Below are positions 35,014-44,935 of a stretch of 64,000 nt of DNA, piece by piece. The stretch's first letter is position 1. Each line of letters starts with the position of its first letter. This DNA comes from Actinokineospora xionganensis. GTDB lineage: Bacteria > Actinomycetota > Actinomycetes > Mycobacteriales > Pseudonocardiaceae. The DNA lies in assembly GCF_014323725.1 (NCBI RefSeq), contig NZ_JABVED010000012.1, positions 141,851 through 205,850 of the forward strand. Reading direction: 5' to 3'. The translations under genes and the position numbers were made by a program. The notes under the pieces were generated by a model that saw only the letters and a program-made list of their open reading frames with translations, was not told where the DNA came from and ran no database searches.

Positions 35014-35091
35014 CCTGCTGGTTCACCTGGCTGCTGTTCGCCTGGCTGGTTTCGTTGACGGGCGCCGGTTTGGGTGGTTCGTAGGGGCTCG

Positions 35092-35700
35092 TCAAGAGGC
35101 GGGTTCTACGGCGGTGAGGCGGGTGTGGCGGTTGCGGACCCATTCCAACACCGACGGCCACGGGCCGTACCCGGTCCTCGTGTCCAAAGCGCCGCCCGCT
35201 GGGATTACGTCCAGGTCGATCTTGAGTTCCGCCGCCATCTTCACGGCTTCGTCCACCGGTAGGCACTCGTCGTTCTCGCCGGTGGCCAACTGGGTCCAAC
35301 TGGCCGCGCGGCGGATGCCTGCTGGGTCCAGCGGGACCGGGGTGAAGCCTCGGACGTCCGGGGCGTGCCAGGAGTCGCCGGGTGGGGCTACCAGCAGGAC
35401 GTTGTCCACCCTCAGCGAGTGGTCGTCCAGCGGCGTCCGGGCGGCGTGATGAAGCCAAAGCGCGGCGCCGACGCCCTGCGCTATGACGACGACCTTGGTG
35501 TCAGCGGGCGCGGCTTCGAGGTGGTGTTTCAGTTCGCCCAGCCACGTGTCGAGACACGGGTGGTCGGGTTCGCTGAACACCGGGACCTCGACCGACGCGC
35601 CCGCGTCGGCCAGTTCGTGTGCGAGCCAGCCCTGCCAGTGGCCGCGGCCCGACCCGGTGAGGCCGTGCAGCAGCAGGACATAGGGCCAGTCGCCGCCCAT
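35092..35700 (-). CDS. RBBP9/YdeN-like alpha/beta hydrolase
   Basis: 202 residues, ATG 35700, one base after the clpX stop, so co-transcribed with clpX. Short hydrolase fold: [20 protein letters not shown], then [13 protein letters not shown] where the usual nucleophile serine of GxSxG is replaced (AQGVG), and [11 protein letters not shown]. Missing the serine, it may not be a hydrolase in the normal sense. Unknown substrate. Confidence 0.78.
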   Translation of the reverse strand: MGGDWPYVLLLHGLTGSGRGHWQGWLAHELADAGASVEVPVFSEPDHPCLDTWLGELKHHLEAAPADTKVVVIAQGVGAALWLHHAARTPLDDHSLRVDNVLLVAPPGDSWHAPDVRGFTPVPLDPAGIRRAASWTQLATGENDECLPVDEAVKMAAELKIDLDVIPAGGALDTRTGYGPWPSVLEWVRNRHTRLTAVEPAS

Positions 35701-35701
35701 G

Positions 35702-37003
35702 TCAGGCGGACTTCTCGCGGCGCTCCCGTCGGGAAGGTTGGCGGGAGACGATGGTCGGGTTGACGTTCTCGCGGACCGTCTGCTCGGTGATGACGACCTT
35801 GGCGACGTCCGTGCGGCTCGGGATGTCATACATCACCGACTGCAGGACCTCCTCCATGATCGCGCGCAGGCCTCGGGCGCCCGTGCCGCGCAGGATCGCC
35901 TGGTCGGCGACCGCCTCAAGCGCGGTGGGGGTGAACTCGAGTTCGACGCCGTCCATCTCGAAGAGCTTCTGGTACTGCTTGACCAGCGCGTTTCGCGGCG
36001 CGGTCAGGATCTGGACCAGCGACTCCTTGTCGAGGTTGGTGACGCTGGCCAGGACCGGCAGACGCCCGATGAACTCGGGGATCAGGCCGAACTTGATCAG
36101 GTCTTCCGGCATCGTGTCGGAGAAGAAGTCCGCGTTGTCGATGTCGGCCTTCGAGCGGATCTCCGCGCCGAAGCCCAGGCCGCGCTTGCCCACCCGGTCC
36201 TGGATGATCCGCTCCAGGCCCGCGAAGGCGCCCGCCACGATGAACAGCACGTTCGTCGTGTCGATCTGGATGAACTCCTGGTGCGGGTGCTTGCGGCCGC
36301 CCTGCGGCGGGACGCTGGCGGTGGTGCCCTCGAGGATCTTCAGCAGCGCCTGCTGCACGCCCTCGCCGGACACATCGCGGGTGATCGACGGGTTCTCGCT
36401 CTTGCGGGCGATCTTGTCGACCTCGTCGATGTAGATGATGCCGGTCTCGGCGCGCTTGACGTCGTAGTCCGCGGCCTGGATCAGCTTGAGCAGGATGTTC
36501 TCGACATCCTCGCCCACGTAGCCCGCCTCGGTCAGCGCCGTGGCGTCGGCGATGGCGAACGGGACGTTCAGCAGCTTCGCCAGCGTCTGGGCCAGGTAGG
36601 TCTTGCCGCAGCCGGTGGGGCCGAGCATGAGGATGTTGGACTTCGCCAGCTCGACGGTGTCCTCGCGCGACTCCCGGCCCTCACGGCCCTCGGGACGGGC
36701 ACGGTCGCCCGCCTGGATGCGCTTGTAGTGGTTGTAGACCGCCACGGCCAGCGAGCGCTTGGCGTCGTCCTGGCCGATGACGTAGCTGTCGAGGAAGTCG
36801 TGGATCTCGGCAGGCTTGGGGAGCTCATCGAGTTTGACGTCGCCGGCCTCGGCCAGCTCCTCTTCGATGATCTCGTTGCACAGGTCTATGCACTCGTCAC
36901 AGATGTAGACGCCGGGGCCGGCGATGAGCTTCTTCACCTGCTTCTGGCTCTTTCCGCAGAAAGAACACTTGAGCAGGTCTCCGCCGTCACCGATACGTGC
37001 CAT
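35702..37003 (-). CDS. clpX: ClpX, ATP-dependent unfoldase of ClpXP
   Basis: 433 residues from ATG 37003. N-terminal zinc domain with C13, C16, C35 and C38 (CSFC, CDEC), Walker A GPTGCGKT, Walker [10 protein letters not shown], sensor and C-terminal AAA+ lid. It selects and unfolds substrates and feeds them to the ClpP1P2 chamber encoded just upstream. It has its own upstream region of 279 bp (37004-37282) rather than being fused to the clpP operon. Synteny equals Rv2457c. Confidence 0.98.
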   Translation of the reverse strand: MARIGDGGDLLKCSFCGKSQKQVKKLIAGPGVYICDECIDLCNEIIEEELAEAGDVKLDELPKPAEIHDFLDSYVIGQDDAKRSLAVAVYNHYKRIQAGDRARPEGREGRESREDTVELAKSNILMLGPTGCGKTYLAQTLAKLLNVPFAIADATALTEAGYVGEDVENILLKLIQAADYDVKRAETGIIYIDEVDKIARKSENPSITRDVSGEGVQQALLKILEGTTASVPPQGGRKHPHQEFIQIDTTNVLFIVAGAFAGLERIIQDRVGKRGLGFGAEIRSKADIDNADFFSDTMPEDLIKFGLIPEFIGRLPVLASVTNLDKESLVQILTAPRNALVKQYQKLFEMDGVELEFTPTALEAVADQAILRGTGARGLRAIMEEVLQSVMYDIPSRTDVAKVVITEQTVRENVNPTIVSRQPSRRERREKSA

Positions 37004-37282
37004 GACCGCTGACCTTTGTCCCCTCCGGCCCACTCAGGTGAGTGCGCCTGCTGTGTGGCGTCCGCGCCTGGGAACCCCCCGCACCTCGGGTTCGTTCACC
37101 CGATATGCGGGCCCATGCCCGTCCGTTGCCCTCGACGGTACCTGCCAACCCCCGCGGAGCGGGAGATCCCGCACCCGGCGCGGCCGATTCCGATCGAAAG
37201 TCCTAGCTATCTACGGTAAGCCCAGAAGGCCCCGCGTGTCGGTCACTTTCGTGCTGAATTCGTCCGCGCCGGGTCGAAAGGT

Positions 37283-37912
37283 CTAGCTCTTGGCCGACAG
37301 CTTGCGGTACGGCAGGACCTCATCGATGATGCCGTAGTCCTTCGCCTCGGCCGCGGTGAGGATCTTGTCGCGCTCGATGTCGGAGCGGACCTGGGCCTCG
37401 TCCTTGCCGGTGTGGCGGGCCAGGGTGATCTCCAGCAGCTGGCGCACGCGCTGGATCTCGGCGGCCTGGATCTCCAGGTCGGAGACCTGACCGTAGACAC
37501 CCTCGGTCGAGGGCTGGTGGATCATCACGCGGGCGTTGGGCAGCGCGAACCGCTTGCCCGGGGTGCCCGCCGCCAGCAGGACCGCCGCCGCCGAGGCCGC
37601 CTGGCCCAGGCAGAACGTCTGGATGTCGGGACGGACGTACTGCATGGTGTCGTAGATGGCCATCAGCGAGGTGAACGAGCCACCCGGGGAGTTGATGTAC
37701 ATCGTGATGTCCCGGTCGGGGTCGGCCGACTCCAGGTAGATCAGCTGCGCCATGACGTCGTTGGCCGACGCGTCGTCGATCTGCACGCCGAGGAAGATGA
37801 CCCGCTCTTCGAACAGCTTGTTGTACGGGTTGGACTCCTTGACCCCGTAGCTCGTGCGCTCGACGAACGACGGCAGCACGTAGCGGGACTGGGGAAGCTG
37901 CATTCCACTCAC
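37283..37912 (-). CDS. clpP2: ClpP2 protease subunit
   Basis: 209 residues from GTG 37912, chosen because AGGAG lies six bases ahead; the ATG at 37903 has none at the right distance. Catalytic serine in [13 protein letters not shown], histidine in VMIHQPS, aspartate in the DIERDKILT region. The N-terminal [28 protein letters not shown] matches M. tuberculosis ClpP2 (Rv2460c) closely. It forms a mixed tetradecamer with ClpP1. Confidence 0.97.
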   Translation of the reverse strand: MSGMQLPQSRYVLPSFVERTSYGVKESNPYNKLFEERVIFLGVQIDDASANDVMAQLIYLESADPDRDITMYINSPGGSFTSLMAIYDTMQYVRPDIQTFCLGQAASAAAVLLAAGTPGKRFALPNARVMIHQPSTEGVYGQVSDLEIQAAEIQRVRQLLEITLARHTGKDEAQVRSDIERDKILTAAEAKDYGIIDEVLPYRKLSAKS

Positions 37913-37959
37913 AAGTAGCTCCTGTCTTGGCTCATCAGCCGTGGCACGCGGCGAGGCCG

Positions 37960-38568
37960 TCAGTTGGTGTTGGGGGCCTGCGTCGCGCGGGACACCACGT
38001 GGTCGATGAAGCCGTACTCCTTGGCCTCCTCGGCCGTGAACCAACGGTCACGGTCGGCGTCGGCGGTGATCTTCTCGACGGTCTGACCCGTCTGCTCCGC
38101 GGTGATGAGCGCCATCTCGTGCTTCCACTTCGCGTAGACCTGCGCACGGATCGCGATGTCGGACGCGGTGCCGCCGACACCCGCGGACGGCTGGTGCATC
38201 ATGATCCGCGCGTGCTTCAGGGCGTAGCGCTTGCCCGGGGTGCCCGAGGCGAGCAGGAACTGGCCCATGGACGCCGCCAGGCCCATACCCCAGGTCGCCA
38301 CGTCGGGCTCGATGAGTTCCATCGTGTCGTAGATCGCCATGCCCGCGGTGACCGATCCACCCGGCGAGTTGATGTAGAAGGTGATGTCCTTCTCGGGGTC
38401 CTCGGCCGCGAGCAGCAGCAGCTGCGCGGTGATCCGGTTGGCGATGTCGTCATCGACCTCGGAGCCGAGGAAGACGATGCGCTCACGGAGCAGCCGCTCG
38501 TACACCGAGTCGTTCAGGTTGAGCCCCGCGGTGGCGGACCGCATGTGGGGCGAGAGGTGCTGCGTCAC
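37960..38568 (-). CDS. clpP1: ClpP1 protease subunit
   Basis: 202 residues from GTG 38568. Catalytic serine in [14 protein letters not shown], histidine in IMMHQPSAG, aspartate in DADRDRWF. Sequence [25 protein letters not shown] identifies the ClpP1 paralogue (Rv2461c). First gene of the clpP1-clpP2 pair; 47 bases separate the two. A ClgR-like site lies about 97 bases upstream. Confidence 0.97.
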   Translation of the reverse strand: MTQHLSPHMRSATAGLNLNDSVYERLLRERIVFLGSEVDDDIANRITAQLLLLAAEDPEKDITFYINSPGGSVTAGMAIYDTMELIEPDVATWGMGLAASMGQFLLASGTPGKRYALKHARIMMHQPSAGVGGTASDIAIRAQVYAKWKHEMALITAEQTGQTVEKITADADRDRWFTAEEAKEYGFIDHVVSRATQAPNTN

Positions 38569-38664
38569 GTCTGCCTGCCTTCTCCCAAATTCATACGAAC
38601 CAGTGATCTCGTAACCGACACTAACGAAGGCGGGCGGCGCCGACTTCCCGACACCGCCCACTTT

Positions 38665-38675
38665 CGCTCAGAGCG
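38665..38675 (-). promoter_or_regulatory. ClgR-like operator upstream of clpP1P2
   Basis: CGCTCAGAGCG fits the core CGCYNANRGCG of the Corynebacterium ClgR site (as remembered) at every fixed position. ClgR activates clpP1P2 under protein stress in actinobacteria, so the location between tig and clpP1 is right. Only an 11-bp core, so chance is not excluded. Confidence 0.5.
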
Positions 38676-38693
38676 TCAAAGCTATTTCCTCGG

Positions 38694-40052
38694 CTACTCG
38701 GCCGCGGCCACCTCGGGGGCGGGCGCATCCTCGACCTTGCCGAAGAGCTCTTCCAGATCGACCTTGTTGCCCGAGGCGTCGGTCACCGTGGCCTGGCGCA
38801 CGACCGAGGCAAGCGCCTTTCCTCGGCGCACGTCGGCGAAGATGGCGCCGAGCTGGCCGGACTGCTGCGCGCGCTGGACGTACTCGTCCGGGCTCACGCC
38901 GAAGCGCTGCGCCTGGTAGATGATCCGCTCGGTCAGCTCGCCGTCGTTGACCTGGACCTGCTCGGACTCGGCGATCGAGTCCAGGATGAGCTGGGTCCGG
39001 ACCGCCTTCTCGGCGTCGGCGCGGACCTCGGTGTCGAAGTCCTCGCGGGTCTGGTCCTGGGTGGCCAGGAACTCGTTGAGCTTGTCCTGGTCGTGGTCGA
39101 ACGAGTGCACCGCGTCGTGCTGGCGGGAGTCGACCTCGGCCTCGACGACCTTCTCCGGCAGCGGCACATCGACGGTCTCGAGCAGAGCCTCAAGGACCTT
39201 GTCGCGGGCCTGCACGCCCTGCTGCATCTTCTTGACCCGGGTGAGGCGCTCGCGCAGGTCGGCGCGGAGCTCCTCGATGGTGTCGAACTCGCTGGCCAGC
39301 TGGGCGAAGTCGTCGTCGGCCGCGGGCAGCTCCCGCACCTTGACCGACTGCACGGTGACCGCGACGTCGGCTTCCTTGCCCGCGAACTCGCCCGCGACCA
39401 GGGTGGTGGTGAAGTGCTTGGTCTCTCCGACGGCCGCGCCGAGCAGGGCCTCGTCGATGCCTTCGATCAGCTCGCCGGAGCCGACCTCATAGGACAGGCC
39501 GCTCGTCTTGGCCTCGTCGACGTCCTTGCCGTCGACGGTGGCCGACAGGTCGATGGAGACGAAGTCGCCGGTCTCGACGGGACGGTCGGCGCCGGTCAGG
39601 GTGCCGAAGCGGGCGCGCAGCTCGTCGAGCTGCTCGTCGACCTCGCTGTCCGCGAGCTCCAGGTCGTCCACGGTGACCGCGAACTCGCCGAAGGCGGGGA
39701 TGGTGAGGTCGGGGCGGACGTCGACCTCGGCGGTGAAGGCGAGGTGGTCGCCGTCCTCGAGCTTGGTGACCTCGATGTCCGGCTGACCGAGCGCCTTCAC
39801 CTCACCGGCGGTGAGGGCTTCCATGTACTTGGCCGGGATGGCCTCGTTGACGACCTCGTCGAGGATCGGCGCGCGCCCGATGCGCGACTCGATAACCCTG
39901 GCGGGAGCCTTGCCCGGACGGAAGCCCGGGATGCGGACCTGGCTGGCGAGCTTGCGGTATGCGCGGTCGAAGTTCGGCTTGAGCTCGTCGAACGGCACCT
40001 CGACGTTGATCCGTACCCGCGTCGGGCTCAGGTGCTCGACGGTGCTCTTCAA
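38694..40052 (-). CDS. tig: Trigger factor, ribosome-associated chaperone
   Basis: 452 residues. TTG start at 40052 with AAGGAG six bases ahead. N-terminal ribosome-docking signature GFRPGKAP (about 44-51), central FKBP-type peptidyl-prolyl isomerase domain (about 150-240), long helical C-terminal arms. It shields nascent chains at the ribosome exit and has prolyl isomerase activity. Neighbouring the Clp genes as in most actinobacteria (Rv2462c). Confidence 0.97.
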   Translation of the reverse strand: MKSTVEHLSPTRVRINVEVPFDELKPNFDRAYRKLASQVRIPGFRPGKAPARVIESRIGRAPILDEVVNEAIPAKYMEALTAGEVKALGQPDIEVTKLEDGDHLAFTAEVDVRPDLTIPAFGEFAVTVDDLELADSEVDEQLDELRARFGTLTGADRPVETGDFVSIDLSATVDGKDVDEAKTSGLSYEVGSGELIEGIDEALLGAAVGETKHFTTTLVAGEFAGKEADVAVTVQSVKVRELPAADDDFAQLASEFDTIEELRADLRERLTRVKKMQQGVQARDKVLEALLETVDVPLPEKVVEAEVDSRQHDAVHSFDHDQDKLNEFLATQDQTREDFDTEVRADAEKAVRTQLILDSIAESEQVQVNDGELTERIIYQAQRFGVSPDEYVQRAQQSGQLGAIFADVRRGKALASVVRQATVTDASGNKVDLEELFGKVEDAPAPEVAAAE

Positions 40053-40125
40053 CGTGATCTCCTTGACGACTGTGACAGCTGATGCGTCCCGGGCACGAAA
40101 CGGCGGCCGGGGTCGATCCCCGAGT

Positions 40126-41148
40126 CTAGGCGAGCTTGCCCAGGTCGGAGACGGCCGGGGTGCGCAGTGCGGGCAGCACCTCGACGCCGAGGCGTTCGAC
40201 GGTCTTCAGGGTGCGCTCCGGATCACCGGTCGCCTCCACCATCGCGATGACGTGCCCGATCCCGGTTCGGCGCGCACTGCGGTCTAAAACTTCCGCGCAG
40301 TACAACGGGTCTCCCACCGGGTGCAGGTCGCACAGCAGCCGCGCGTAGGTCTCGGGATCGCGGCCCGTGCGGGGCCGGTCGTCGACCGGCACGTGCGCGG
40401 CGAGGCCCGCGCGGAGCCAGCCGGGCATGGCGGCCATGACCTCGGCCACGGCCTGCTCGCGGCTCTCGGCGATGTGGGCGACGACGGCGGACACGTGCGG
40501 GGCGTCCCGGGGGCCGCCGGACTGCCGGTAGCGCTCGACCATGGCCCGCTTGTCGTCGTCGCCGATGTGCATCCCGAGGAGCATCGGCAGGCCGCGGGCG
40601 GCGGCGAGGTCGACGGTCGCGGGAGACGTGGCGGCGACGGTGAGCGGCGGGTGCGGTCTGGTCGTCGGCGCCGGGACGACCGGGACCTCCCGGAAGGGCA
40701 ACCAGCGATCCCCGGAGACCGCGGGGCCGGTCATTGTCCGGAGCAGCAGATCGAGGCCGTCTGCGAAGCCCTCTTCGTAGCGGGGCAGGCCCGCCTGGAA
40801 GACCTCCAGGTCGACAAGCGGGCTGCCGCGGCCGACGCCCAGACGAAAGCGGCCCGCGGACAGGGCGTCGAGCAGCAGGGTCCGCTCCCCCAGCGCGACC
40901 GGGTGGGCGGTGCTGAGCACGCTCACGGCGGTGCCCACGGCGATCCGAGTCGTCGCGCCCAGCGCGTGCGCGGCGAAGGTCAGCGCGTCCGGGCACGTGC
41001 CGTAGGGCATGAAGTGGTGCTCGGCGATCCACGCGCTGTCGAACCCGACGTGTTCGGCGGCCAGGATCGCGCGATGGGCACAGTCGAGTGATTCGTGGTC
41101 GCTCTGGTGGGGGAAGCGGGGGGCGAGGATGAACAGTCCGAAGATCAC
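40126..41148 (-). CDS. Luciferase-like (LLM) flavin-dependent monooxygenase
   Basis: 340 residues, GTG 41148. Bacterial-luciferase fold: [12 protein letters not shown] at the start, [25 protein letters not shown]. These enzymes use FMNH2 or F420 to oxidise small molecules; EHHF and the GRGSP loop fit an FMN-dependent alkanal/alkane-type branch. Substrate not deducible. Monocistronic, 73 bases from the tig start. Confidence 0.87.
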   Translation of the reverse strand: MIFGLFILAPRFPHQSDHESLDCAHRAILAAEHVGFDSAWIAEHHFMPYGTCPDALTFAAHALGATTRIAVGTAVSVLSTAHPVALGERTLLLDALSAGRFRLGVGRGSPLVDLEVFQAGLPRYEEGFADGLDLLLRTMTGPAVSGDRWLPFREVPVVPAPTTRPHPPLTVAATSPATVDLAAARGLPMLLGMHIGDDDKRAMVERYRQSGGPRDAPHVSAVVAHIAESREQAVAEVMAAMPGWLRAGLAAHVPVDDRPRTGRDPETYARLLCDLHPVGDPLYCAEVLDRSARRTGIGHVIAMVEATGDPERTLKTVERLGVEVLPALRTPAVSDLGKLA

Positions 41149-41296
41149 CCCTCATGGCTCTACCTGGCGCGTGTGCCGGTGGATACCGGCGTCCGGGTGA
41201 CCCGATTTGACCCGAATCGGTGATGTTGATCAGGTTCTCTTGTTCAGCGTTCAAGTCGCCGGTAGGGAGGGAGGGACCGCACTACTTGGAGGTTCG

Positions 41297-41689
41297 ATGT
41301 CTCTCGATGTGCCCGCCGACCTGCTGGCCGCCGCCGAACGTGGCCCTGTCGCCGACGCCGAGTTCGTGGAGTGCGTGCGCACCTCACTTCCGTACGCCTG
41401 GGAGGTGATCTCGTCGGTCGCGGACGGGTTGTCGAAGAGTGTGGACGGGTTCGCCGACCACGAGGTCCCGCCGCCGAGTGAGGCCGAGCGCGGACAGCTG
41501 CTGCGGGCTCTGGCGTCCGACTCGATCCGGGGTGGGCTGGAGCGCCACTTCGGGATGAAGCTGGCCTTCCAGAACTGCCACCGGGTCGGCGGCTTCGCCC
41601 CGTCGGCGGTGGACAGCGAGCGCTACCGGGCCTTCATCTCGCCGCGCGGCCAACTGCTGAACCAGTCCCCGGAACTCCGGGACTGCTAG
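41297..41689 (+). CDS. SCO5389-family protein
   Basis: 130 residues, ATG 41297 with GGAGG ahead. The full length resembles SCO5389 of Streptomyces coelicolor: VSDAEFVECVRTSLPYAW-like segment, PPPSEAERGQLLRALASDSIRG, FQNCHRVGGF, LLNQSPELRDC at the C-terminus. Conserved in actinobacteria; function unknown, cytoplasmic. Followed by a strong hairpin. Confidence 0.85.
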   Translation: MSLDVPADLLAAAERGPVADAEFVECVRTSLPYAWEVISSVADGLSKSVDGFADHEVPPPSEAERGQLLRALASDSIRGGLERHFGMKLAFQNCHRVGGFAPSAVDSERYRAFISPRGQLLNQSPELRDC

Positions 41690-41698
41690 ACCTCGGGA

Positions 41699-41728
41699 GG
41701 CTCCCTCGTCCAGCGGGACGAGGGAGCC
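41699..41728. terminator. Hairpin terminator after the SCO5389-family gene
   Basis: GGCTCCCTCGTCC (41699-41711) pairs perfectly with 41716-41728 across a four-base loop, ten bases after the stop codon. Confidence 0.8.
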
Positions 41729-41771
41729 GAGGGAAGCGGTGGATCGGGGATGACCACCGCTTCGGCGGCAA

Positions 41772-41802
41772 AAGGCCCCGTCACCAGTGGAGACGGGGCC
41801 TT
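41772..41802 (-). terminator. Hairpin terminator behind tRNA-Pro
   Basis: AAGGCCCCGTC (41772-41782) pairs with 41792-41802 without mismatch, nine-base loop, directly beyond the 3' end of the minus-strand tRNA. Confidence 0.75.
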
Positions 41803-41804
41803 CG

Positions 41805-41878
41805 TCGGGATGACAGGATTTGAACCTGCGACCCTCCGCTCCCAAAGCGGATGCGCTACCAAGCTGCGCCACATCCCG
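41805..41878 (-). tRNA. tRNA-Pro (anticodon TGG)
   Basis: 74 nt on the minus strand. Acceptor stem CGGGATG pairs with CATCCCG, discriminator A. The anticodon arm TCCGC/GCGGA holds loop TTTGGGA, giving anticodon TGG, which reads CCA proline codons. The T arm GGTTCAAATCC is standard. The CCA end is not encoded. Confidence 0.95.
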
Positions 41879-41944
41879 GGGTCGTGCGCGATCAGCTTAG
41901 CCGTACCGCTAAGCTGGTCATCGTTGCCGGGTCGCCCGGCACGT

Positions 41945-42015
41945 GCGGGCGTAGCTCAATGGTAGAGCCCTAGTCTTCCAAACTAGCTACGCGGGTTCGA
42001 TTCCCGTCGCCCGCT
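41945..42015 (+). tRNA. tRNA-Gly (anticodon TCC)
   Basis: 71 nt. Acceptor GCGGGCG pairs with CGCCCGC, discriminator T. D arm AGCTCAATGGTAGAGC; anticodon loop CTTCCAA with anticodon TCC (reads GGA); T arm GGGTTCGATTCCC. Faces away from tRNA-Pro with 66 bases between. Confidence 0.96.
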
Positions 42016-42158
42016 CGTTTCGGTGGCGGTGAGGTCCTCGTGGATCTTGCCGCCACTTCCTTATGGGGCACCATTTCCCGATACTTCGTGGCAATATTTT
42101 TCGCGAGTGTCATGCACCACATCCAGTTGGGTGATATAGGCCCTCATTCGGTGCCAGG

Positions 42159-42175
42159 TCATGGCGTTCCCATGA
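42159..42175. promoter_or_regulatory. Short inverted repeat ahead of the Nudix-like gene
   Basis: TCATGG-CGTTC-CCATGA, a perfect 6-5-6 inverted repeat 22 bases before the ATG at 42197, in a 181-bp stretch between tRNA-Gly and that gene that is noticeably AT-richer than its surroundings. It could be an operator or only a small hairpin in the leader. Confidence 0.3.
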
Positions 42176-42196
42176 TCGACTCGGTATCCAGTAGCT

Positions 42197-42631
42197 ATGT
42201 CGCAATCCGGCTACCACTTCATTCAGGACGTGCCATCGGCTCAGCGCACTGTCGTCGCGACGAGCACCGTCGTGTTCGACGACGCCGGGCTGCTGCTGAT
42301 GCTCAGTCGCCGGGATTCCTCCGGCTCCGTCAGATATCACCTTCCGCAGGGCCCGGCGTTCTCGGGCGAGTCGGTCGTGTACGCCGCGAGCCGGGTTGTC
42401 GCGGAGGCGACCGGGGTGGATATCGAGATCACCGGGTTGGTCGGGATCTACGACGATCCGTCGTCGGCCGAGCAACTCGCGCTTTGTTTCCGGGGCAGGC
42501 CGGTGGGCGGCAGGCTCGGCGCGGACGCGGTGTGGGTCGAGCCGGAGCGGCTCGACGAGTTGGATGTGCCAGTGTCCGTTCGCCGTCGGGTCGAGCACGG
42601 GCTCGACGTGAGCGAGCCGTTCTTCGCCTGA
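42197..42631 (+). CDS. Nudix-fold protein with a degenerate Nudix box
   Basis: 144 residues. The fold is recognisable (TVVATSTVVFDDAGLLLMLSRR then a Nudix region). The catalytic box should read G-x5-E-x7-R-E-U-x-E-E-x-G-U, but here it reads G-PAFSG-E-SVVYAAS-R-V-V-A-E-A-T-G-V. The glutamate after Arg and the second glutamate of the EE pair are lost (Val and Ala). Two of the metal-binding acids are therefore missing and pyrophosphohydrolase activity is doubtful; a binding or regulatory role is more likely. Next gene begins 52 bases on. Confidence 0.8.
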   Translation: MSQSGYHFIQDVPSAQRTVVATSTVVFDDAGLLLMLSRRDSSGSVRYHLPQGPAFSGESVVYAASRVVAEATGVDIEITGLVGIYDDPSSAEQLALCFRGRPVGGRLGADAVWVEPERLDELDVPVSVRRRVEHGLDVSEPFFA

Positions 42632-42683
42632 CAGCAGGGAAATCCTGTGGCGCGGTGGGCGCGTTCGGCGTAGACACCAAGGT

Positions 42684-43907
42684 GTGGCCAACGACGACTA
42701 CTCCGTTCGCAAGCTGACCGCAGACGATCTCCCGGAGTTCTCCCGGGTGATCGTCAAGGCCTTCCTCTCCGACGACGATTTCGACAGCGTGGTGGAAGCC
42801 GAGCGCACGGTGTTCGAGCCGGAGCGGGCGACCGGGGTGGTCGCCGACGGGCGACTCGCCGGTGTCGGGCAGATCCTCACGCGATCGGTCTGTGTGCCGG
42901 GTCGGGGGCAGACACCGGTCGGTGGGGTCACCTCTGTCGGCGTGGCGGTAGATCATCGCAGGCGCGGTGTGTTGACCAGGCTCATGCGCGAGCAACTGCA
43001 CGGCATGCACGAGTCGGGCGCGGAGCCGATCGCGGCGCTGTGGGCCAGCGAGGCCGCGATCTACGGACGGTTCGGCTACGGCCTGGCCACCGACTACATC
43101 CGGCATGAGATCACCGCGAAGACCCCCTTCCGGCCAGGCGTGGATCTTGGCGACGACCGGGTGCGCGAGGTGGCGCGGGATGAGGCGATGCCGCTGATCC
43201 GGCCGATTTACGACCGGTACGCGGCGGGCCGGGTCGGGGCGATGGGTCGCGGGGACGGGAACTGGGATTACCACTACCTCGACCTTCCGTACGCGCGTCG
43301 AGGCATGTCGTCGCTACGGTTCGCGGTGCACCCGGACGGTTACGTCGCCTACCGGGTGCGCGGTGGATGGTCGGACCGTGGGCCTGATGGCCGCGTGGTC
43401 GTGCGTGACTTCGTGGCGACCACGCCGCAGGCCTACGCGTCGATCATCCGGCACCTGCTGGACATCGACCTCGTCGGACAGGTGGAGATCAACGGCGGCG
43501 TCGACGAGCCGCTGGCGCTGCTCCTGCAGACACCCCGGGCCGCGCTGTGCCACCGGTTCGACGGTCTGTACATGCGGCTCGTGGACTTAGACCGGGCGTT
43601 GTGCGCACGTGGGTATGCGAGCGCGGTGGATGTCGTCCTGGACGTGGCCGACGAGTTCTGCCCGTGGAACGCGGGCCGCTGGCGGTTCACTGTGGACACC
43701 GACGGCACGGCGGAGGTCACGCGCGACACCGGTTCGCCCGATGTGTCCACGAGCTCCGCCGATCTCGCGGCGGCCTTCCTGGGCGGCACGCGGATCGCCA
43801 CCCTGGCGGCGGCCGGCCGGGTCCGGGAGCACACGCCGGGCACGGTGGCGGCGCTGTCGACGGCGTTCCTGGCCGAGCGGCCGCCCGCGTGCCTTGAGGT
43901 GTTCTGA
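42684..43907 (+). CDS. eis: Eis-type N-acetyltransferase
   Basis: 407 residues from GTG 42684, the length of Eis proteins. Two tandem GNAT folds and a C-terminal sterol-carrier-like domain. The acetyl-CoA motif is TSVGVAVDHRRRGVLTRLM, then LWASEAAIYGRFGYG, the Eis-family fingerprint. The terminal carboxylate PPACLEVF at the C-terminus takes part in catalysis in known Eis proteins. They acetylate aminoglycosides or peptide/lysine amines with broad range. Whether this one confers resistance is unknown. Confidence 0.9.
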   Translation: MANDDYSVRKLTADDLPEFSRVIVKAFLSDDDFDSVVEAERTVFEPERATGVVADGRLAGVGQILTRSVCVPGRGQTPVGGVTSVGVAVDHRRRGVLTRLMREQLHGMHESGAEPIAALWASEAAIYGRFGYGLATDYIRHEITAKTPFRPGVDLGDDRVREVARDEAMPLIRPIYDRYAAGRVGAMGRGDGNWDYHYLDLPYARRGMSSLRFAVHPDGYVAYRVRGGWSDRGPDGRVVVRDFVATTPQAYASIIRHLLDIDLVGQVEINGGVDEPLALLLQTPRAALCHRFDGLYMRLVDLDRALCARGYASAVDVVLDVADEFCPWNAGRWRFTVDTDGTAEVTRDTGSPDVSTSSADLAAAFLGGTRIATLAAAGRVREHTPGTVAALSTAFLAERPPACLEVF

Positions 43908-43986
43908 GCGGCACCGCGGGAACCCCGGCGGTACCGTCCGGCGTTGAGCCTTGTGAGACGCGTTCAAGGCCACCTGGAGGGTCGCG

Positions 43987-44763
43987 ATGACCGAATCGAC
44001 CGTGTTGCTGCTGCTCATCGTCGTGGTCGTGGCGGTCGCGCTGTTCTCCATGCGTGGCCGCGCGGGCGCGCGCCGCACCCAGCTGGAAGACGCCCAGGCC
44101 GACGCCCGGCGCTGGGTGGAGCGCCTCGGCGGGCAGGTGATGAACCTGACCGGCACCAACGAGCCGTCGAAGCAGGCGATGGCGGACGCCTCCGAGCGGT
44201 ACACGGCGGCCGGGTCGCAGATGGAGCAGGCGAAGACGGTCGAGCAGTGTCGGCTGGTCACGAAGACGGCTTTGGAAGGCTTGTACTACGTCCGCGCCGC
44301 TCGCGGGGCCATGGGGCTCGACCCGGGGCCGGAGCTGCCGGTGGACCCGGAGGCTCAGCGCGCTGGGCAGGTCACCGAGGACCGGCGGGTGAGTGTGGAG
44401 GGGCACGACTACGAGGCCTCTCCGGCGCCTGGGCGGAACACACCGCACTACTTTCCGGGTGGGCGTGTGGTCGGGCGGCCGGTGCCTCAGGGCTGGTACA
44501 GCGAGCCCTGGTGGAAGCCCGCGTTGGTGGCGGGAGCTTGGGGCATGGGCTCGGTGTTGCTGTTCAGCGCGATGTTCTCCGGCATGGCTGGGATCGCGGG
44601 GGCTCAGGCGTGGGAGTCGGGGTATGACGCTGGGCAGGAGGACGCCATGGGTGGAGGCGGCGAGGGTGACATGGGCGGCGATGCCGGTGGGGACATGGGC
44701 GGCGACTTCGGTGGCGGCGACATGGGCGGCTTCGGCGACATGGGCGGCGGCTTCGACTTCTAG
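43987..44763 (+). CDS. Membrane protein with Gly/Asp-rich tail
   Basis: 258 residues. N-terminal membrane helix (about 5-22), a cytoplasmic or outer helical domain (RRTQLEDAQADARRWVERLGG, AKTVEQCRLVTKTALEGLYYVRAARGAMG), a second hydrophobic stretch (about 178-205) and a C-terminal tail of repeated GGDMGG units. Similar proteins are annotated DUF1542-like in relatives; I am not certain of that. The tail may bind cations or interact. Its stop abuts IR2 exactly. Confidence 0.72.
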   Translation: MTESTVLLLLIVVVVAVALFSMRGRAGARRTQLEDAQADARRWVERLGGQVMNLTGTNEPSKQAMADASERYTAAGSQMEQAKTVEQCRLVTKTALEGLYYVRAARGAMGLDPGPELPVDPEAQRAGQVTEDRRVSVEGHDYEASPAPGRNTPHYFPGGRVVGRPVPQGWYSEPWWKPALVAGAWGMGSVLLFSAMFSGMAGIAGAQAWESGYDAGQEDAMGGGGEGDMGGDAGGDMGGDFGGGDMGGFGDMGGGFDF

Positions 44764-44935
44764 CCCGCGAGTCGCCCGTTCCCGACACTGAGTTCACCGT
44801 TCAGGACACCGAGTTCTCGTTTCGCGGCAGCCAACTGTCTGTGATCGCATCTGCCTCAGGGCAGTCGGACGTCGCGAACTGCGAACTCATCGTCCTGAAC
44901 GGTGAACTCAGTGTCGGGAACGGGCGACTCGCGGG
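44764..44935. repeat. Long inverted repeat IR2 (44-bp perfect arms)
   Basis: Arms 44764-44807 and 44892-44935 are perfectly complementary over 44 bp, with further pairing inward (GAGTTC at 44811, GAACTC at 44883). The arm is made of tandem modules of about 21 nt: GAGTCGCCCGTTCCCGACACT, then GAGTTCACCGTTCAGGACACC. It fills the gap between two convergent stop codons to the base: TAG ends at 44763 and the nei stop begins at 44936. Confidence 0.9.

Noticed and set aside
41690..42196. tRNA pair as an attachment site of an integrated element
   Set aside because: No integrase gene and no direct repeat of the tRNA 3' end found in the window.
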